From Candidatus Latescibacterota bacterium (GTDB lineage: Bacteria > Latescibacterota > 4484-107 > B68-G9), in assembly GCA_012961755.1 (NCBI GenBank), contig DTYS01000215.1:1-6693 (forward strand): 6,693 nucleotides of DNA, in the 5' to 3' direction. The position numbers and the translations under genes were made by a program. The notes under the pieces are model-generated. The model was not told the origin of the DNA. It did no database searches and saw only the letters and a program-made list of their open reading frames with translations. Shown here piece by piece: positions 1-4,322 of the stretch (position 1 is the first letter of the stretch; every line of letters starts with the position of its first letter).

Positions 1-31
1 ACCGCTTGATGTCGAATATCGATCCTCTCAA
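1..31 (-). CDS. Start of a probable glycyl-radical-enzyme activating protein (radical SAM, PflA-like), cut by window edge
   Basis: Only ten codons are visible. Reading leftward from a TTG at 31-29 gives (M/L)RGSIFDIKR, followed by a single T, which would fit a Phe codon. GxIFDIKRF is how many pyruvate-formate-lyase-activase-like radical SAM proteins begin, just before the HDGPGIR and CxxxCxxC segments that would lie outside the window. Family members use a [4Fe-4S] cluster and SAM to install a glycyl radical on a partner enzyme under anaerobic conditions. The frame is closed upstream by a TGA at 76-74, and TTG is its only common start codon. The gene would follow the oxidoreductase stop by about 34 bases. 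The weak point is the ribosome site: an AGGA lies immediately against the TTG, with no normal spacer. The identification rests on a nine-residue match, so it is tentative. Confidence 0.45.
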   Translation of the reverse strand, partial: MRGSIFDIKR

Positions 32-65
32 TCCTGGCCAGAGGCTGACAGGATGTTGAGAAAGC

Positions 66-1067
66 TTAGACTTTCACCTCCACCGCCTTGCCCGTCCGCA
101 TGGATTCGTCAGCAGCGCAGGCTATGGCCACGGCCTTAAGTCCGTCCTCGTATGTGGCCAGAATTCCCCTGTCCTCGCCCGCCTTAACAGAGTCTATGAA
201 GGCTCGGTCCTCGAGGGCGAAGACGTTGGGCTCCCCGGGTATGGTTATCTGCTCGTCGCCCGGAAGGTATATCCTGACGCTGTGCTCCCATCCCGTGAAC
301 TCCGCCTTCATATCGGTGGCCCATAGTGTTAGGGAGATCCCTCCTCCCACGGAGGTGCAGCAGGAGCTGTAGAGGTTAGCGGCAGCTCCGTTAACGAAGG
401 ACATCTGGACCATGGAGGCGTCCTCTATGGTGAAGAAGTCCGGCCTCGGAAGGCGGTCCCTTACGGGGACCGCGTATATCTCCTCGACCTCGCCGAAGAG
501 GTGGCGGGCCAAGTCTATCGTGTGGGTGGTCTGCTCCAAGAACTGTCCGCCGGACTTGTCCTTCTGGACCCACCACCTCCAGATCCCTTCGTACTTAGCG
601 GGTCCTCCTCCGAGCCAACCCCCGTGCATAATAACTGGCTTCCGTCCCTCCAGCAATTCCCTGACCCTCCGGACCGACCTCCGGTAGCGGTTCATGTATC
701 CTACTGACGTGATGAGGTTATGCCTTTCGACTCCCTCGGCTACCCTCAGGGCAGTATCGAGGTCCTTCGCCACAGGCTTCTCCACGAAGAACGGAATCCC
801 ACGCTCTATTGCGAGCTGTTCTGCAGGCCCGTGGGCGAAGGGGGGTAGCATTATGTACACGGCATCCGGCTTGGCCTCATCCAACATCCTTCGGGCGTCG
901 GTGTAAACTTCCCCCCGGCCTCCTGCCTGTTCCCTGCGGGCGATGGCCGCCTTCTCGTTTACGTCGCACCACCCCACGAACTGAACGTCCTCGAATTCCT
1001 TCAACCCTTGCTCCAGGTGGGAACGGGTTATCCCCCCGCACCCTATGAAGGCGAGCTTCACCTTCAT
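66..1067 (-). CDS. Gfo/Idh/MocA family NAD(P)-dependent oxidoreductase
   Basis: This 333-residue protein has the normal length and layout of the Gfo/Idh/MocA family, whose members oxidise or reduce sugars, inositols and related polyols in the cytoplasm. An N-terminal Rossmann fold begins MKVKLAFIGCGGI (nucleotide-binding glycine loop at residues 9-13). It continues through YIMLPPFAHG (71-80) to the hallmark EKP at 96-98, where Lys97 is the usual catalytic/substrate lysine. The C-terminal alpha/beta domain holds GYMNRYRR (123-130) and SGGQFLEQTTHTIDLARHLFG (from 172), in which His182 and Asp185 occupy the expected catalytic H-x2-D positions. ATG at 1067 is supported by AAAGGGGA four bases upstream. 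The gene follows ndk after 12 bases and probably shares its transcript. Family membership is secure, but the substrate cannot be told from sequence. Sugar-nucleotide dehydrogenase or inositol dehydrogenase are both possible, and no adjacent sugar transporter or kinase is visible to narrow it. Confidence 0.93.
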   Translation of the reverse strand: MKVKLAFIGCGGITRSHLEQGLKEFEDVQFVGWCDVNEKAAIARREQAGGRGEVYTDARRMLDEAKPDAVYIMLPPFAHGPAEQLAIERGIPFFVEKPVAKDLDTALRVAEGVERHNLITSVGYMNRYRRSVRRVRELLEGRKPVIMHGGWLGGGPAKYEGIWRWWVQKDKSGGQFLEQTTHTIDLARHLFGEVEEIYAVPVRDRLPRPDFFTIEDASMVQMSFVNGAAANLYSSCCTSVGGGISLTLWATDMKAEFTGWEHSVRIYLPGDEQITIPGEPNVFALEDRAFIDSVKAGEDRGILATYEDGLKAVAIACAADESMRTGKAVEVKV

Positions 1068-1071
1068 CTCG

Positions 1072-1079
1072 TCCCCTTT
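1072..1079 (-). promoter_or_regulatory. Ribosome binding site of the Gfo/Idh/MocA gene
   Basis: AAAGGGGA lies directly after the ndk stop and four bases before the oxidoreductase ATG. It fixes that start, and together with the short gap it suggests that ribosomes finishing ndk can reinitiate here. Confidence 0.7.
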
Positions 1080-1625
1080 CTAAGCACAAAGTTCCTCATC
1101 CCTGAACCACAACCTTACTTCCCTCTCCGCCTCCTCCGGGTCGCCGGAGGCGTGTACGAGGTTGTAGACCGGCCTTCCCTCACGGTCGGCCAGGTCCGGC
1201 GAGTCGGCTGAGAGGTCCCCCCTTATCGTCCCCGGCTGTGCGAACAGGGGTACGGTGTTCCCGACGAGCTTCCTCACTACCTCTATAGCATGGTTACCCT
1301 CCCAGACCATGGCCACGACGGGTCCGGAAGTTATAAATTCCACGAGCTTCTCCCTCACCAACCTCCCTATCTGGACCGGGTCGTCGGTCCCTATCCGCTC
1401 CAGGGGGTCCATGCCGTAGTCCTTATACGTTGTTAAGGTCTTCTTCCCCACGGCCTCCAACCACTCGGGATCGTCCGGATAGTGTTCCCTCACGAGCTCC
1501 TCGTCCGCCCTGAGAATTTTGATTCCCACAAGCTTAAGTCCTACATCCTCCAGCCTACTTATTATCCTTCCCACCAGACCCCTCCTCACGCCGTCGGGCT
1601 TTATCATCACGAAGGTCCTCTCCAT
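1080..1625 (-). CDS. ndk: Nucleoside diphosphate kinase, long insert-bearing form
   Basis: The enzyme transfers the gamma phosphate between NTPs and NDPs through a phosphohistidine, balancing nucleotide pools in the cytoplasm. It starts MERTFVMIKPDGVRRGLVG, with Lys9 in the IKPD motif. SGPVVAMVWEG follows (residues 100-110), then the VVRKLVG segment carrying Arg118, then PGTIRGD (131-137) and NLVHAS (155-160), where His158 is the active-site histidine and Asn155 its usual partner. The protein is 181 residues, against roughly 140-150 for standard NDKs. The extra length sits mainly in an insert of about 33 residues between HY (48-49) and EFITSGP, which contains DDPEWLEAVGKKTLTTYKDYG. About 10 more residues lie in DSPDLADREGRP, just before the catalytic loop. 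From memory, this insert type occurs in some archaeal and candidate-phyla-radiation NDKs. The usual HGSD after the active site reads HASGD. The start overlaps the stop of the phosphatase gene by one base (TGATG). Confidence 0.95.
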   Translation of the reverse strand: MERTFVMIKPDGVRRGLVGRIISRLEDVGLKLVGIKILRADEELVREHYPDDPEWLEAVGKKTLTTYKDYGMDPLERIGTDDPVQIGRLVREKLVEFITSGPVVAMVWEGNHAIEVVRKLVGNTVPLFAQPGTIRGDLSADSPDLADREGRPVYNLVHASGDPEEAEREVRLWFRDEELCA

Positions 1626-2389
1626 CAGGTCCCCCTGAGCCTATGAACTATCCTCCTGAATATTTTCTCCTCCTTCGCTACGGGTTCTAAGTCGACATCC
1701 TTCCCTGAAAGCAGGGCCTCTGGGACCTCTTCAAATATCCTTTCGGCCGTCCTCGCTCCGAGTTCCCACTTCACGACCCTGTACGCCTCCGCCATCCTCA
1801 TCGGCCTGGAGCGAGGATCGTGGGCGTCGCTTCCTACGATGTGCACCAACCTCATCCTGGCGAGCTTGAGGGCGGTCTTGGCCTGTTTCCTCAGGAACGC
1901 TTCCGCGTTCACCTGAAGGAGCGCTCGCATCCTGACCAACTTCTCCAGCCGTTCCGTGTCGTCCACGAGGCCCGGGTACCTCTCTATGTGGGCGAGGACC
2001 GGGCGGAGGCCCTTTAATTGCAGGTTGAACAGCACTTCCTCCAAGCTCGGGGAGACGAAGCCGAGGGGAAGGAGCTCTAAGAGGAAGTACCTCCCTCCGA
2101 ACGTTCCTACCCCGAACTCATTGAGCCTCTCGAGCCCGAGGCCGAACGCTACCTCGGCCCCAAGGATCAGCCTCATATTTATACCTTCCTCCCTCACCCT
2201 CCCGACAAGCTCGGAGAACTTCCTCTTTACAACCTCGGCACGTTCGGGGTCCAGTTCTCCCAGGTGCGGCGTGACTAAGGCCGCCCTTATCCCGTCCTCC
2301 GCCCCCTGGCGCACGAGGGCCAGGCTTTCGTCCCAATCCCTCGGGCCATCGTCGACCCCAGGAAGGAGGTGACAGTGCATATCTATCAT
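1625..2389 (-). CDS. CpsB/YwqE-type PHP-domain phosphatase (probable protein-tyrosine phosphatase)
   Basis: This 254-residue protein has the size and all the metal-binding motifs of the CpsB/CapC/YwqE family, PHP-fold, metal-dependent phosphatases. Characterised members dephosphorylate bacterial tyrosine kinases controlling capsule and exopolysaccharide assembly. Visible motifs in order: MIDMHCHLLPGVDDGP (His5, His7, Asp14), TPHL (His42), GAEV (Glu79), LAHIERY (His134, Glu136, Arg137) and VGSDAHD (Asp188, His190). The opening HCHLLPGVDDGP and the AHIERY stretch distinguish it from histidinol-phosphatase or polymerase PHP domains. There is no signal peptide or membrane segment. The ATG overlaps the stop of the preceding gene as ATGA, with a G-run ribosome site three bases upstream. 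No tyrosine kinase, glycosyltransferase or polysaccharide exporter is in the window, so its cognate kinase, if any, lies elsewhere. A different phosphoester substrate remains possible. Confidence 0.92.
   Translation of the reverse strand: MIDMHCHLLPGVDDGPRDWDESLALVRQGAEDGIRAALVTPHLGELDPERAEVVKRKFSELVGRVREEGINMRLILGAEVAFGLGLERLNEFGVGTFGGRYFLLELLPLGFVSPSLEEVLFNLQLKGLRPVLAHIERYPGLVDDTERLEKLVRMRALLQVNAEAFLRKQAKTALKLARMRLVHIVGSDAHDPRSRPMRMAEAYRVVKWELGARTAERIFEEVPEALLSGKDVDLEPVAKEEKIFRRIVHRLRGT
1630..1636 (-). promoter_or_regulatory. Ribosome binding site of ndk
   Basis: AGGGGGA sits four bases before the ndk ATG, inside the last codons of the phosphatase gene. With the TGATG junction it points to translational coupling. 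The G-run pairs with a CCUCC anti-Shine-Dalgarno through one G-U wobble. Confidence 0.6.
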
Positions 2390-3141
2390 CTTCCCCCCAA
2401 GTGCACAGCATCCGCGAAGGCCTTCACCCTCTCGGGGGTGAGCTTACCGTCCTCCAACACGTTTCCAGTTACGACGAAGGAAGCCCCGGCCTCGACCTTC
2501 CGGCGGGCGACCTTGGGGTCCCTTATCCCCCCTCCCACCACGACAGGGAGGCCAACGTACCCTGCAACCCCCCTCACCATCTCCTCCGGGACGGAGAGCC
2601 TCGCCCCACTTCCCGCCTCCAGGTACACCATCCTCATCCCGAGGTATTCGGCCGCCAAAGCGTGCGCCATGGCCACATCCACCTTATCCCTCGGTATGGG
2701 CCTGGTGTTGCTCATGTATTCCACTGTGGACAGGGTTCCCCCTTCGACGAGGATGTAGGCAGTAGATATGGGCTCAAGGCCGAAGGCTCGAATCTTAGGT
2801 GCCGCCCTCACCTGCTGGCCTATGAGGAGCTCCGGGTTCCTTCCGCTCACCAGGCTCAGGAACAGTACAGCGTCCGCACCTGCGGAGAGCTGGTCGGAGC
2901 TGCCGGGAAAAAGTATGACCGGTATGTCCACGACCTCCTTGAGGTCCCACACCACCCTGTCCAAGGTGTCCCCCAGAAGCAGGCTGCTTCCCACAAGCAG
3001 TGCGTCCGCCCCACCCTCCTGGCACGCTCTACCGACGTCCTTGATCTTTCGGGGGTCAAGCCTGTCGGGGTCCAGAAGCACGAGGTACCCCGCACCCTTG
3101 TCCCTCATCACGGAGAGGAGGTACCTATGAACCCTTCCCAT
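2386..3141 (-). CDS. Geranylgeranylglyceryl/heptaprenylglyceryl phosphate synthase family protein (PcrB-like, group II-like)
   Basis: Members of this family are TIM-barrel prenyltransferases joining a polyprenyl diphosphate to sn-glycerol-1-phosphate, the first committed ether-lipid step in archaea. Homologues also occur in Bacillus (PcrB, C35 prenyl) and in Bacteroidetes and some other bacteria. Signature segments are all present in the 251-residue protein: LLDPDRLDP near residue 22 (metal-binding Asp), LFPGSSDQLS (77-86), SLVSGRNPELLIGQQV (96-111), AHALAAEYLGM (159-169), YLEAGSGA (173-180), VVGGGIRDP (201-209) and VVTGNVLE (223-230). The SGRNPELLIG and AHALAAEYLGM segments look like the group II branch. 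The prenyl chain length cannot be read by eye. The gene starts five bases after the SIS gene stop and ends in an ATGA overlap with the phosphatase gene. A glycerol-1-phosphate dehydrogenase, needed to supply the acceptor, is not in the window. Confidence 0.93.
   Translation of the reverse strand: MGRVHRYLLSVMRDKGAGYLVLLDPDRLDPRKIKDVGRACQEGGADALLVGSSLLLGDTLDRVVWDLKEVVDIPVILFPGSSDQLSAGADAVLFLSLVSGRNPELLIGQQVRAAPKIRAFGLEPISTAYILVEGGTLSTVEYMSNTRPIPRDKVDVAMAHALAAEYLGMRMVYLEAGSGARLSVPEEMVRGVAGYVGLPVVVGGGIRDPKVARRKVEAGASFVVTGNVLEDGKLTPERVKAFADAVHLGGR
2393..2398 (-). promoter_or_regulatory. G-run ribosome binding site of the CpsB-like gene
   Basis: Six consecutive G, followed by AAG and then the ATG, lie inside the last codons of the synthase gene. 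It is the only Shine-Dalgarno-like sequence near this start, and the ATGA overlap favours reinitiation. Confidence 0.5.
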
Positions 3142-3146
3142 AGGGG

Positions 3147-4322
3147 CTAATATCCCCTCCTTTCAAATAACCCCTTCACCTTCTCGTTGTGTTCCCTTCC
3201 TCCCTTGAGGTGGACCCCCATGTACACGGCGGGAACCTCCCCACGCTTTATAGTTTCCTCTACGAACTGTGCCGTGAGCATCCACAGGAGGACGGCGTTT
3301 ATAAGCCCGCTCGTAGGACAGACAGGTCGGGGATGTCCAGGAACCTCCACGACCCCCTCCCATCCGAAGTCCCTCAGAGCGGCGTCCGCCAAGGAGAGGG
3401 TTTCCCCCTCAGGCCCTATCGCCACCGAGTACGCTCCGAGGTCCCGGGCCTCCCTCATCACATCGAGGTCCTCCGGCTCGTCGGGAAGTTCGGCACCAAC
3501 TACCACGACGTCCCCCGCCTTCCACGCCTTCCTGTCCAGGGGCTTAGGGGCCATAAGCCCGGACGCCCTCCCACAGGCCTCACCTACCAGGGCCCTTCCC
3601 TTCTGATACACCCAGAACCTCCCACCTCGGATGACCCTCTCGGCCATCCCGGAGGCCGCTTCCCTTATGGTCTGCAAGTTCTCCTCGGACCTCCGTACCC
3701 TTTCCATCGCCACGCTTATATATTCCTCGGCCGGGGACCTTCCCAGCTCTCCATCGGAGAGCCGGTACGCTACCTCGGCGGAGGCCATCCAGTAGAAGCT
3801 CACCTGGGCCACCGCTGAACCCGGACATACGGGAACTTGCGGAATCTCGGGGAAGCGGACGAGGCCGTTCTCGTAGGGCACATGGCAGTAAAGCACTACA
3901 TCGGAGACCTCCTCTATGCTGAGAATTTCGGGGTCCTCCTGCGCCACTAACGTCCCCGGAGGGGCGAACTTGTTGGGGAGGTACGGGACGGAGAAGCCAG
4001 CTACGTAGGCACCCCTCTCCCTGGCCTCCTTCACCTCCCTGTGGACTTCGTTGGTGAGGACCGCATCGCCCTCGCAGAGTTCGCAGTACCTATCCCTCGC
4101 GTCCCAGCCCCATTGAGGCAACACCCCCGGCTGGCCGGGACGGTCAGCTCGGGTCTCGTCCACCACCATATGTCCCCAGATTATGTGGGAGACGAGCTTG
4201 CCGCCGGCCTTACTCCTTTCCGTGGCCTCACGGGCTACGTCCACGAGCTTGGGAAGTTCCTCCTTCCTTATGGCTTCAAGGATCTTCAGGGCTTCCTTCA
4301 GGTATACTAAGGCCCTATCCAT
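3147..4322 (-). CDS. Tandem SIS-domain protein of unknown function (COG4821-like C-terminal half)
   Basis: I recognise the fold but not the function. The 391 residues read as two successive sugar-isomerase (SIS) domains, each preceded by a long helix. Half one has GGKLVSHIIWGH (40-51), GDAVL...EARERGAYVAGF (85-110) and PVCPGSAVAQVSFYWM (164-179). Half two repeats the pattern with GGRFWVYQKGRALVGE (233-248), GDVVVVGAELPDEPE (270-284), REARDLGAYSVAIGP (290-304) and PVCPTSGLINAVLLWM (333-348). The tail, PAVYMGVHLKGGREHNEKV (from 364), resembles the end of COG4821-type SIS proteins, which typically finish with a PPVF.S.N..GGDEHN motif. SIS domains usually bind phosphosugars through a Ser/Thr-rich loop (SNSG or similar). 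In half two that position reads GAELPDE and in half one LTNEVHRE, so phosphate binding may be altered or lost. No signal or membrane segment is seen, and CELC at 80-83 is a small unexplained Cys pair. The start overlaps the alaS stop by eight bases. Confidence 0.75.
   Translation of the reverse strand: MDRALVYLKEALKILEAIRKEELPKLVDVAREATERSKAGGKLVSHIIWGHMVVDETRADRPGQPGVLPQWGWDARDRYCELCEGDAVLTNEVHREVKEARERGAYVAGFSVPYLPNKFAPPGTLVAQEDPEILSIEEVSDVVLYCHVPYENGLVRFPEIPQVPVCPGSAVAQVSFYWMASAEVAYRLSDGELGRSPAEEYISVAMERVRRSEENLQTIREAASGMAERVIRGGRFWVYQKGRALVGEACGRASGLMAPKPLDRKAWKAGDVVVVGAELPDEPEDLDVMREARDLGAYSVAIGPEGETLSLADAALRDFGWEGVVEVPGHPRPVCPTSGLINAVLLWMLTAQFVEETIKRGEVPAVYMGVHLKGGREHNEKVKGLFERRGY
3154..3163 (-). 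promoter_or_regulatory. Shine-Dalgarno of the GGGP synthase family gene, unusually distant
   Basis: AAAGGAGGGG is the most canonical ribosome site in the window. It is embedded in the last codons of the SIS gene (residues ERRG) and lies 12 bases from the ATG at 3141, or 14 if measured from GGAGG. No alternative ATG, GTG or TTG lies nearer in frame, so the ATG stands despite the long spacer. Confidence 0.6.

Noticed and set aside
1..65. Terminator or promoter after the oxidoreductase gene
   Set aside because: No convincing GC stem followed by a T-run, and no clear -35/-10 pair, is visible in this short stretch. A continuing open frame is the better explanation.
1625..2389. PHP protein as histidinol phosphatase or DNA polymerase PHP domain
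   Set aside because: The HCHLLPGVDDGP opening, LAHIERY and GSDAHD motifs and the 254-residue length fit the CpsB/YwqE family better, and no histidine biosynthesis genes are nearby.
2401..3150. 249-codon open frame on the plus strand, antisense to the prenylglyceryl phosphate synthase
   Set aside because: It exactly shadows a gene with clear family motifs. Its protein is rich in His, Pro and Arg, has no recognisable domain, and is expected from low stop frequency in GC-rich antisense frames.
3189..3818. 209-codon plus-strand open frame antisense to the SIS gene
   Set aside because: The composition is low-quality and Pro/Arg/His-rich, there are no motifs, and it lies fully inside a convincing minus-strand gene with continuous SIS features.
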